Source: Spirosoma sp. (lineage in GTDB: Bacteria; Bacteroidota; Bacteroidia; Cytophagales; Spirosomataceae). From it: a stretch of DNA of 64,000 nt. Positions 15,182 through 22,257 of this stretch are shown here, in pieces; position 1 is the stretch's first letter, and each line of letters starts with the position of its first letter. The stretch spans positions 773,648 through 837,647 of the forward strand of contig NZ_JAPLET010000022.1 in assembly GCF_026391055.1 (NCBI RefSeq). Direction: 5' to 3'. Under the pieces are notes generated by a model, which did no database searches, was not told the DNA's origin, and saw only the letters and a list, made by a program, of their open reading frames with translations. A program made the translations under genes and the position numbers.

Positions 15182-15344
15182 AAGCGAGTTGCGTCATAGC
15201 CCGGCCATTCTTCTGGTAAAATCCTTTAACAAATTCTTCAATAACCTTATTGGTAGGAGCAGGCGTGCTCTCACAAACGTCTACGAAGCGGCCCGATACA
15301 GCATTTCTTTTGGCACTTGTACGTTTTTTTGCTTTTGTGTTCAT
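15174..15344 (-). CDS. Probable antitoxin of the Doc-type toxin
   Basis: 56 residues from ATG 15344, chosen because AAAGGA precedes it at good distance; an in-frame ATG at 15377 would add 11 residues. The N-terminus is Lys/Arg-rich (MNTKAKKRTSAKRNAVSGRF) and could bind DNA; the C-terminal half (VIEEFVKGFYQKNGRAM) looks like a helix able to block the Fic cleft. It does not look like canonical Phd, so the assignment rests on position and overlap with the toxin gene. A perfect inverted repeat just upstream fits autoregulation. Confidence 0.7.
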   Translation of the reverse strand: MNTKAKKRTSAKRNAVSGRFVDVCESTPAPTNKVIEEFVKGFYQKNGRAMTQLAYE

Positions 15345-15386
15345 GAATTGTTCCTTTGATAGATAAGCACTTTGCATTATTTAGTG

Positions 15387-15438
15387 ACGCACAGTGTCAT
15401 TTTTAGTGCTGTACAATACCAAAAATGACACTGTGCGT
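15387..15438 (-). promoter_or_regulatory. Perfect 18-bp inverted-repeat operator upstream of the Doc operon
   Basis: Arms ACGCACAGTGTCATTTTT (15387-15404) and AAAAATGACACTGTGCGT (15421-15438) match exactly, separated by 16 bases. The spacing equals nearly the same geometry as at hicAB (15-base gap). Its place 40-90 bases before the antitoxin start suggests an operator for antitoxin-mediated repression. A promoter inside it is likely, but no exact TAnnTTTG box is present. Confidence 0.75.
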
Positions 15439-15519
15439 TACAAATCAACACAATTTTTTGTGTTTTGATTTATGACAACCTAACAAAATTATCCTGACAA
15501 GATAATTATATCAGTTTTT

Positions 15520-16752
15520 TCAGGGACATGTATCTTTCTTTCGCTTCTGGAGCACTGTGCTCTGATTCATCTCACCAATAACCCGCCGTTCATCGGGTCG
15601 GCCGTACACATCCAGCCCACTGGCGGTCTTTCGGCCCAGGACAACTTTAACTGAGTCGGTGCTTAAAAACAATGTATTAAAACACCAATCAGTGAATGTT
15701 TTCCGACCAGCCTTACTGGAGAGATCTTCCGGCAAGTCGAGTTTTGCGGCAATCACTTTTAGCCAGGCGTTGAATTTGGGAAGTGAGGTCAGTGGTAACT
15801 TTTCCCAACCACCGTATTTGTTAACGATCTGTTTGACCTCCTCAAATTGAGGTACCCGAATGGATACTTCCGTTTTGATTCGATCCTTGATCAACCACAC
15901 CTCACCGTCGAGGCCAGTGCGTGAAGCGGTCTTGTGCTGCAAAACGAAATCCTTTAAATCGCCATAGTGGAATCCGCACCGGCACAAAAGTATGAACACG
16001 TCGGCCGCGTGCTGGAGGTGGGAATTATCAAACTGGTAGTTGCGGAGCTTCTCAAACTGCTCATCGGTCAGAAAGACCGGATCATCGTACTTGGGGTTGT
16101 TGATGCGCATGCCTTCAAGGGGATTTAGGTCTGAAATTTTTTTGAGCTTTGCCCAGGCCAGCACGTTTTTGATGGTCTGTGTATGTTTGGCTACGTAGCT
16201 GTCAGCGTGCCCGATCTGGTCGGCAGCCAGAGGAAACTTTTTCATCCAGATCCGAAATTTCTTTACCCAGTCTAAATCGAAATCTTCGACCAGCAGGTCC
16301 AGCGCCTTTTCGCTAATGAGAAAGTCGATTAATTTTTTGCGAACGTTGTCATATACGTCAAGACTGGCTTTCTTGAGATTCCGATCTGGATCACTGCGGC
16401 TTTCGGCCATGTACAGCTCAAAAACTGAGAGCAGCGATACCTTTTCACTGCCGCTTTCATAGATTCGCCGAACTTTGGCCGCTGTAATTTTCTCCTTTCG
16501 CCGGAATAGATCGTTGAAGATAGCCCTTAGCTGATCCCGCATGATACCCAGCTGCTCGTTTTTAAAGAAGGCTTCCGGATCCTGAGCACTGACCTGGCTG
16601 CCATCCCAATAATCTACGTAGGTCGTTATGCCGGTAGATCCAATGTCGGCCCGATCCCCACCTACCGCGATGCGGCAGTACAATTGAACTTTGTCCTTCT
16701 GTTTGCTCTTGCGACGCCAGAAGCTAATTTCCATACGCTTTACAATCTTCAT
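15520..16752 (-). CDS. int: Tyrosine recombinase, prophage integrase
   Basis: 410 residues with the layout usual for Bacteroidota integrases: an arm-binding N-terminus (ISFWRRKSKQKDKVQLYCRI), a SAM-like core-binding domain (about 105-205) and a catalytic domain (225-395). Catalytic Tyr383 (DVYGRP) and the second Arg (R350 in SSKAGRKTF) are clear. The first Arg, normally in a TGLRYSDL motif, is replaced by His262 (CGFHYGDL), and the HxxR His is Lys347. Some Bacteroides conjugative-element integrases are also known to lack the first Arg. The gene lies about 320 bases from two tRNA-Ser genes, the expected layout when an element integrates at a tRNA end. Confidence 0.9.
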   Translation of the reverse strand: MKIVKRMEISFWRRKSKQKDKVQLYCRIAVGGDRADIGSTGITTYVDYWDGSQVSAQDPEAFFKNEQLGIMRDQLRAIFNDLFRRKEKITAAKVRRIYESGSEKVSLLSVFELYMAESRSDPDRNLKKASLDVYDNVRKKLIDFLISEKALDLLVEDFDLDWVKKFRIWMKKFPLAADQIGHADSYVAKHTQTIKNVLAWAKLKKISDLNPLEGMRINNPKYDDPVFLTDEQFEKLRNYQFDNSHLQHAADVFILLCRCGFHYGDLKDFVLQHKTASRTGLDGEVWLIKDRIKTEVSIRVPQFEEVKQIVNKYGGWEKLPLTSLPKFNAWLKVIAAKLDLPEDLSSKAGRKTFTDWCFNTLFLSTDSVKVVLGRKTASGLDVYGRPDERRVIGEMNQSTVLQKRKKDTCP

Positions 16753-17012
16753 TGCACTACAGATTTAAGTGTAGCGCTGGTAAGTAAATGAGGGTTATAC
16801 CGTTCGAAAGTTGACGTTTAAGAGAAAGCCAACTACCGACCAATAGGTATTAGACCCGTTATATAACTTCTGTTAGTAGCTATACCAATCGATAACGGAT
16901 CATATGAAGGGGGGGGGTGTCACCAGGCACAAGGGGGTGTCACCAGTATTGCTACGGGAAAGGTAAAACCGGCCTGAATGGGCTTAAAAAGGCTTAGGAT
17001 GGAATTAAAAGG
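16753..17012. other. Integrase-to-tRNA gap with paired direct repeats
   Basis: No gene is supported here. Two 14-bp direct repeats GGGGGTGTCACCAG (16913-16926 and 16933-16946) are offset by exactly 20 bp, about two helical turns, and each contains the pseudo-palindrome GGTGTCACC. A run of nine G precedes the first TGTCACC. Such phased repeats beside an integrase are typical of arm-type integrase or excisionase sites; that function is inferred. Confidence 0.5.
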
Positions 17013-17047
17013 GTAAAAAAAATGCCCGAAACGATCAGTTTCGGGCA
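17013..17047 (-). terminator. Terminator of the tRNA-Ser transcript
   Basis: On the minus strand, TGCCCGAAAC and GTTTCGGGCA form a perfect 10-bp stem with a five-base loop and are followed by eight T. It lies 26 bases beyond the 3' end of tRNA-Ser(GGA). Confidence 0.9.
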
Positions 17048-17073
17048 CCCAATGACTAACAAACACTAAAATG

Positions 17074-17160
17074 CAGAGAGGAAGAGATTCGAACTCTCGA
17101 TACGGTTGCCCGCATACACACTTTCCAGGCGTGCTCCTTCAACCACTCGGACACCTCTCT
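17074..17160 (-). tRNA. tRNA-Ser (anticodon GGA)
   Basis: 87-base class II tRNA read on the minus strand. The acceptor stem AGAGAGG pairs with CCTCTCT, the anticodon loop reads CTGGAAA (GGA, reading TCC/TCT), there is a long variable arm, and the T loop contains GTTCGAATC. The 3' end faces the prophage, making its end the best candidate for the attachment site. Confidence 0.93.
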
Positions 17161-17197
17161 AAAAACGAAGTCAGCAAAGCACCTTGCTGACTTCTGG

Positions 17198-17284
17198 CAG
17201 AGAGCGAGGGATTCGAACCCCCGGTACCCTTGCGAGTACTTCTGATTTCGAATCAGACCCATTCGACCACTCTGGCAGCTCTCT
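17198..17284 (-). tRNA. tRNA-Ser (anticodon CGA)
   Basis: 87-base class II tRNA on the minus strand. The acceptor stem AGAGAGC pairs with GCTCTCT, the anticodon loop is TTCGAAA (CGA, reading TCG), with a long variable arm and T loop GTTCGAATC. It is 37 bases upstream of tRNA-Ser(GGA), probably in one transcript. Confidence 0.93.
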
Positions 17285-17300
17285 ATGTCCTTTGGGAGTG

Positions 17301-17331
17301 CAAATATGCATGTTTGAGTATAAAAACGCAA
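17301..17331 (-). promoter_or_regulatory. Probable promoter of the tRNA-Ser pair
   Basis: Minus strand: TTGCG (17331-17327) and CATATTTG (17308-17301), spaced by 18 bases; the latter matches TAnnTTTG at seven of eight positions. The predicted RNA start lies about 10 bases before tRNA-Ser(CGA). Confidence 0.4.
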
Positions 17332-17354
17332 CAGCTTCCGCTCAAAAAAACTGA

Positions 17355-18464
17355 TTATTCACTCATTTCGCCACTAATCGACTGAGTCAGAAGCACACGC
17401 AGTTTTGCCGGGTCGTGTTCCTGACCGAGCAAAACCATCAGTTTGGTAACGGCAGCTTCGGTTGTTATATCGGCCCCACTTACTACACCAATTTGCAGCA
17501 GTTGTTTACTGGTCTGGTACTGGCCCTGGGTTACACGCCCGCCTTCGCACTGCGACACGTTAAAAAATACCACTCCTCGATCAATAGCCCGTTTGATCGT
17601 ATCTAGAAACCAGCCATCAGTCGGAGCGTTACCGGCCCCAAACGTTTCCAGAACGACCGCCCGCAGATCCGGGATATTCACAATCGACTCAACCACCGGC
17701 TGTGTAATCCCCGGAAAGAGTTTAAGAATGGTTATGTTCGGGTCAAGCGTTGTACGCAGGCTTAATTGCTGACCGGGCTGATAAGGTCGAATAAACAATC
17801 GGTTATAATCAATACTTACTCCTGCCGTAGCCAGATGCGGGTAATTTTCAGAAATAAAGGCGTTAAACTGCACACTTTCCTGCTTGGTAGACCGGTTGCC
17901 CCGTAACAGTAACGAATTAAAATATACACACACTTCCGGCACTAGGGGAACCCCTTTGGCAGGAGTCAGTCCCCCACCCTCATCCACGGCGGCAGCATCC
18001 ACCGCGGCAGCAATTTCGAGGGCAGTGATGAAGTTTTCGCGGGCGTCGCTTCGGGCCACTCCGATTGGTAGTTGAGCTCCGGTCAGAATAACCGGTTTGT
18101 TTAGCCCAACCAGCATAAAACTCAGGGCCGATGCCGTGTAGGACATGGTGTCTGTACCATGCAGAATGACAAAGCTGTCGTACTCGTCGTAGGTATCCTG
18201 AATGATCTGTGCCAATTCGACCCAGATGGCGGGCTTCATGTTCGAGGAATCAATGACTTCATGCAGGGTAAGAATCGTAATATCGAAATCGAGCCGATTT
18301 AACTCAGGGACGCGATCCAGTACCCGGTCAAAATCAAAGGGAATGAGTCCGCTGGCTTTGGGGTCGTAGATCATTCCGAAGGTGCCGCCGGTATAAATAA
18401 CTAGCACCGACGCCCGCGACTGCCGGGGAGAAGCAGGGCTTATGTGAACGGTTTTATAAGGCAT
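17355..18464 (-). CDS. ansA: Type I (cytoplasmic) L-asparaginase
   Basis: 369 residues, hydrolyses asparagine to aspartate and ammonia. The first catalytic Thr is in YTGGTFGM (about residue 24-31) and the second in HGTDTMSYTAS (about residue 100). Substrate-binding ARSDARENFITALE and RGNRSTKQ are present. No signal peptide, so a cytoplasmic enzyme. Compared with typical members there is a small Ala/Asp/Gly-rich insertion (AAVDAAAVDEGGGLTPAKG, near residue 155) before the VPEVCVYF strand. It lies 63 bases downstream of tatD in the same direction, and the two are probably one operon. Confidence 0.93.
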   Translation of the reverse strand: MPYKTVHISPASPRQSRASVLVIYTGGTFGMIYDPKASGLIPFDFDRVLDRVPELNRLDFDITILTLHEVIDSSNMKPAIWVELAQIIQDTYDEYDSFVILHGTDTMSYTASALSFMLVGLNKPVILTGAQLPIGVARSDARENFITALEIAAAVDAAAVDEGGGLTPAKGVPLVPEVCVYFNSLLLRGNRSTKQESVQFNAFISENYPHLATAGVSIDYNRLFIRPYQPGQQLSLRTTLDPNITILKLFPGITQPVVESIVNIPDLRAVVLETFGAGNAPTDGWFLDTIKRAIDRGVVFFNVSQCEGGRVTQGQYQTSKQLLQIGVVSGADITTEAAVTKLMVLLGQEHDPAKLRVLLTQSISGEMSE

Positions 18465-18527
18465 TACTACAAGTCAATTGGTTACGTGCAGGAGTCAGAC
18501 AAGGCTAGGCAGTGTGTGTCGCCCTGT

Positions 18528-19334
18528 CTACCCTGGTAAAAGATTGGCGTACAAGGCCGGTAGCAGCGAAAGCGCGTTGGCGGTTGTATGCCGGGCTACA
18601 TCATCGATATTGATTTGCTTGAGGTCGGCTACCCGCTGGGCTACCAGCCGGATATAAGCCGGTTCGTTGCGTTTCCCACGGTAAGGCACCGGCGCCAGAT
18701 AGGGCGCGTCGGTTTCGAGAACGAGGTGCTCAAGGCCGATGTGCGGAAGAACTTTGTCCAATCCACCATTTTTGAAGGTAGCCACCCCGCCAATACCTAA
18801 TTTAAAGCCAAGGTCAACGGCCCGGCTGGCTTCGTCCAGCGTTCCGACAAAGCAATGAAAGATGCCGGTCAATCCCGGAAGAGCCAGTTTCTCAATCAGG
18901 TCAGCCGCTTCGGTAAACGCATTTCGGTCATGACCCGAACGGGTGTGCATAGATACCGGCAACTGCTGTTCAGCGGCCCATCGGAGCTGGGTTTCAAAGG
19001 CAGCGAACTGCTGATCGACGTAGGTCATATCCCAATAGAAATCCAGACCGATCTCGCCCACGGCCATGAATGCATTCCGGTTGAGAGCCTCCTCAACAGC
19101 CCTCAGTTCTTCCTCAACGGTGTCATTAACATAAGCCGGATGCAACCCCATCATGGGTAGGCAACGGTCGGGGTATTGTTCGGCCAGAGCCATTAGGCCG
19201 GGTATGGTTTCACGGGCACAATTCGGCATCCAGATCTGACTGATCTGCTCTTGTTGAGCCTGATGAAGCATAGACTCCCTATCTTCCTCAAACTGGGAGT
19301 CATATAGGTGAGCGTGAGTGTCAATTAAAATCAT
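18528..19334 (-). CDS. TatD family metal-dependent hydrolase
   Basis: 268 residues with all the amidohydrolase TIM-barrel metal motifs of TatD: DTHAHLYD at the N-terminus, GEIGLDFYW (Glu ligand), SMHTRSGHD, FHCFVGT and ETDAPYLAP. Family members are Mg-dependent 3'-5' deoxyribonucleases acting in DNA repair and degradation. It starts at ATG 19334 and precedes the asparaginase gene. Confidence 0.93.
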   Translation of the reverse strand: MILIDTHAHLYDSQFEEDRESMLHQAQQEQISQIWMPNCARETIPGLMALAEQYPDRCLPMMGLHPAYVNDTVEEELRAVEEALNRNAFMAVGEIGLDFYWDMTYVDQQFAAFETQLRWAAEQQLPVSMHTRSGHDRNAFTEAADLIEKLALPGLTGIFHCFVGTLDEASRAVDLGFKLGIGGVATFKNGGLDKVLPHIGLEHLVLETDAPYLAPVPYRGKRNEPAYIRLVAQRVADLKQINIDDVARHTTANALSLLPALYANLLPG

Positions 19335-19533
19335 TATTAGTTAATCCAAGTTGTCTGTAAAAAGTTTGTTTCGGGAACATCGCCCACTAGAAACAGTATA
19401 GTTCTCCGAGCAGGTATGCACAAGGCCTTGCCTCAGGGCTGCCAGGCAGGCTTCGTCCTCGAATTAATACAGATTTAGGGATTTATCAGGCAAGGCCCTA
19501 TCACTTCGCTAAAGCTGGTGGCTCAACCACCGG

Positions 19534-20334
19534 TTACATTTCGTAATGATTGCGAATCATGCGTTCGTAGAGGGTGGTGGGTAATACGCGCTTTAGCAGC
19601 ACCGAAAATTTTTCCAGCGGTTTGCCGACCCGGTATAGACGCTTCACCTTTGGCGAGTTGATGATAGAATCAAGCAAAGGACCGAATACGGCAGACTCAA
19701 TACCCTCACTAACACTCTGATCGATCAACTCGTACGTTCGGTCGAAAGTCGCTTTATAGATATTATCTGCTTCTATAGAAGCCCGCAGCCGATTTTTGTT
19801 GATGTCTGTTTTTGTTCCGCCCGGCTGAATGGAACATGCCTGAACCCCAAAGGGAGCAAGCTCCAGGCGAAGTGCTTCGGTCAATCGTTCGACGGCGGCC
19901 TTGCTGGCACTGTAGGCACCCCGGTACGGTAGGCCTGCCTCAGCCGCTATGGAGCTTATATTAATAATCAGGCCCGACTGCTGCCGGCGCATGATTGGCA
20001 AGGCGGCCTGTACCATCCGAATTACGCCAAGTACGTTGGTATCAAAAACTCGTTGTACATCCGAAAGGGACATTAACTCGACCGGGGCAGCAATACCCAA
20101 ACCTGCATTGTTAACCAGCACATCCAAACGGCCTTCCTGCTGCATGATCTGATCAACAGCTTGCTGAACGCTCTGAGGGTCGCCAACATCCATTGACAAC
20201 ATCCTGAACGATCCTAGAGACAAACCCGCCTGACGTGACGTACCATAAACAACGTACCCACGCTGGGCTAAGTAGCCAGCAATTGAGTAACCTAAACCGG
20301 TCGACGCACCAGTAATTAATATGACTTTTGCCAT
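19534..20334 (-). CDS. Short-chain dehydrogenase/reductase
   Basis: 266-residue classical SDR. The NAD(P) motif TGASTGLG is at residues 8-15, the structural NNAG (about 75-78), catalytic Ser in ISSIAAEAG, and YSASKAAVERL holds the catalytic Tyr and Lys. C-terminal residues (VGKPLEKFSVLLKRVLPTTLYERMI) match the short-chain oxidoreductases that act on lipid-like or unknown substrates. Substrate cannot be read from sequence. It stands alone, 200 bases from its neighbours on each side, behind a possible promoter. Confidence 0.9.
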   Translation of the reverse strand: MAKVILITGASTGLGYSIAGYLAQRGYVVYGTSRQAGLSLGSFRMLSMDVGDPQSVQQAVDQIMQQEGRLDVLVNNAGLGIAAPVELMSLSDVQRVFDTNVLGVIRMVQAALPIMRRQQSGLIINISSIAAEAGLPYRGAYSASKAAVERLTEALRLELAPFGVQACSIQPGGTKTDINKNRLRASIEADNIYKATFDRTYELIDQSVSEGIESAVFGPLLDSIINSPKVKRLYRVGKPLEKFSVLLKRVLPTTLYERMIRNHYEM

Positions 20335-20376
20335 AACACAATTCTTGAAAAGCAGTTTGAGTTAGCGATTTGAGCC

Positions 20377-20405
20377 GAAAAGTAGTGGATTTTGGTCTTG
20401 GTCAA
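20377..20405 (-). promoter_or_regulatory. Possible promoter of the SDR gene
   Basis: Minus strand TTG (20405-20403), 18 bases, then TACTTTTC (20384-20377), one mismatch from TAnnTTTG, about 40 bases before the start codon. Confidence 0.3.
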
Positions 20406-20499
20406 GGCTAAAAACCGCGCTTTATGGCCAAAACGATCAACTTATACCACGTTTAAGCGAATTTGAAGGGAGCAGAAATGCCCTTTACAAAGTGGGGAG

Positions 20500-21531
20500 T
20501 CAGTTGTATGTCCTTCCTTTCCACTCAATTTTCGTCGGCATGAGGTAAAAAAGCACCGCCAGCGGCCCGATGATAAGTTGGTAAACCTCAAATAATAACG
20601 CGTAAGGCCATAAGTCGCTTTGCCGAAGTCGGCTTAGCCCAAACGAAATGATCGTTGTTTGCACAAATAGTCTGGCGATATACAGACCGATGGCTAAAGT
20701 TGGCGAAAACAAGCCCAGCAGCAGAAACAGGGGTGCCGCCAAGTACTGGACGTAAAGCGAACTAACCATCCAGATTGGCAGTTGACTCGCTCCCCGCATC
20801 CAGCGTTTGCGTTGATGCAAAAACCCGTTCAGGGTATCCACTGCCCTGGTTCGGGCTAGCACATCGGCATTTAGCAAATTAGCGAAACCATATCCTTTAG
20901 CGACAACGGCCCGAAAAAGCGCATAATCTTCCACCACCGAAAACGGCAGGGACTCGTATCCGCCAACAGCGTGGTACCCCTCGCGGCTTACGGCCATGTT
21001 ATTACCCATAGCCGTCACAGGCATTCCCATACTGCTTACCAGATGCGTGAGTGTCAGGTTGTAGAGCCAGTCGACCGTTTGAAGCTTATGAAAGAGGTTC
21101 GGGCCTTCCGGGAGTGTAACGCCCGTTACGATACCCGTCCGCTTCTGAAACGAATGCCCCATAGAGGTCAGCCAGTCGGGAGGAACCTGCGTATCGGCAT
21201 CGGTAAAAAAAAACAGTTGGCCGCGAGCCTGATTAGCCAGCTGTGCCAGCACATTGGTCTTGCCGCGCAACCCATTGACCGACTCGCGGACTTCAATAAG
21301 CTGAAAGGCAGGTTTATCCTTAATGAACCCAGCTACCAGCGTAGCAGTCTGATCGGTAGACTGGTCATTGCCAATGAGCACCTCCAGCTGATCTGCTGGG
21401 TAGTTCAGACGGTCGACAGCCTCCAGACAGGCGAGAATGGCGTGTTCTTCATTTCTGGCGGCAATCAGGATACTAATCAGCGGACGACCCTGGCGGGATT
21501 GCGGCCAGTCTGGTGTATTAGTAACCGGCAT
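20500..21531 (-). CDS. Family 2 glycosyltransferase, membrane-bound
   Basis: 343 residues from ATG 21531; the frame is open further upstream but that part lies in the previous gene. GT-A fold with ISILIAARNEEHAI, GNDQSTDQTATL, the metal-binding FTDADTQVPPDWL, and QRKRWMRGA, the QxxRW-type motif of processive or membrane GT2 enzymes. Two to three C-terminal membrane segments follow (LAAPLFLLLGLFSPTLAIGL). It overlaps the deacetylase gene by 14 bases and ends the four-gene glycan cluster. It probably transfers a sugar onto a lipid or polysaccharide acceptor at the inner membrane; the sugar is unknown. Confidence 0.88.
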   Translation of the reverse strand: MPVTNTPDWPQSRQGRPLISILIAARNEEHAILACLEAVDRLNYPADQLEVLIGNDQSTDQTATLVAGFIKDKPAFQLIEVRESVNGLRGKTNVLAQLANQARGQLFFFTDADTQVPPDWLTSMGHSFQKRTGIVTGVTLPEGPNLFHKLQTVDWLYNLTLTHLVSSMGMPVTAMGNNMAVSREGYHAVGGYESLPFSVVEDYALFRAVVAKGYGFANLLNADVLARTRAVDTLNGFLHQRKRWMRGASQLPIWMVSSLYVQYLAAPLFLLLGLFSPTLAIGLYIARLFVQTTIISFGLSRLRQSDLWPYALLFEVYQLIIGPLAVLFYLMPTKIEWKGRTYN

Positions 21532-22165
21532 AAACAGGTTGTGGCACGGAACGGAACGAATACCCACGGGCGGCAAAGTAAGCCAGCATTCGGGGTAGAA
21601 CATAGCGCATCGTTGGCCAGGCCTTTACACTATCGTGAAATACGACAATAGAACCGGGCCGGGTGTACTTAATGGTTTTACGCAGACAAACGTCGGCGGG
21701 GAGACTACGGTCAAAATCGCCCGTCAGCACATCCCACATCACGATGGAATAATTTTCGAGCACTTCGGCTACCTGCGTTTTTTTGATGCGACCGTATGGA
21801 GGACGAAAAAGCGAGGTTTCAACCCCCAGCAGCGTCTGGCATTTTTGGATATTTTCCAGATAGGTGACATCTTCAGTTTTCCAGCCATTCAGGTGATTGA
21901 ACGTATGATTGCCAACCATATGCCCGGCTTCGAGCACCTTGTACAGTATGTCGCGATGCTTTCGAACATTATCTCCTATGCAGAAAAAGGTAGCCTGAGC
22001 CGCAAATCGATCCAGTTGTTCGAGAACAAACTCGGTCACATCGGGGATTGGCCCATCATCAAATGTGAGGTAAATCGTTGGTTCAACTTCCTCTTCGATC
22101 TTCCACCAGAACTCAGGGTATACCGTCCGGAGCAAAAAATTCGACTTATGCAGAAAAAATGACAA
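21518..22165 (-). CDS. NodB-type polysaccharide deacetylase
   Basis: 215 residues with all five carbohydrate-esterase 4 motifs: TFDDGP (catalytic Asp and metal Asp), HTFNHLNGW (metal His pair), RPPYGR, WDVLTGDFD and VVFHDS. Removes N-acetyl groups from GlcNAc-type sugars. A signal peptide is not obvious, so it may act in the cytoplasm or attach to the membrane with its partners. It lies between two GT2 genes, 92 bases after the upstream one, and overlaps the downstream one by 14 bases. Confidence 0.9.
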   Translation of the reverse strand: MSFFLHKSNFLLRTVYPEFWWKIEEEVEPTIYLTFDDGPIPDVTEFVLEQLDRFAAQATFFCIGDNVRKHRDILYKVLEAGHMVGNHTFNHLNGWKTEDVTYLENIQKCQTLLGVETSLFRPPYGRIKKTQVAEVLENYSIVMWDVLTGDFDRSLPADVCLRKTIKYTRPGSIVVFHDSVKAWPTMRYVLPRMLAYFAARGYSFRSVPQPVYAGY

Positions 22166-22257
22166 GTTGATGTACGGTTTAGGATATATGATACCTGATT
22201 TAGATTACATAATGCATTCATTCACTGCATCAAATAGGCTATACCATTCATCACACA

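Noticed and set aside
17056..17331. 91-codon frame on the minus strand
   Set aside because: It runs straight across both tRNA-Ser genes and their spacer; it is a chance frame.
19424..19497. GGCCTTGCCT (19424-19433) paired with AGGCAAGGCC (19488-19497)
   Set aside because: A 10-bp inverted repeat with a 54-base gap and no T run or nearby promoter fit; could be chance.
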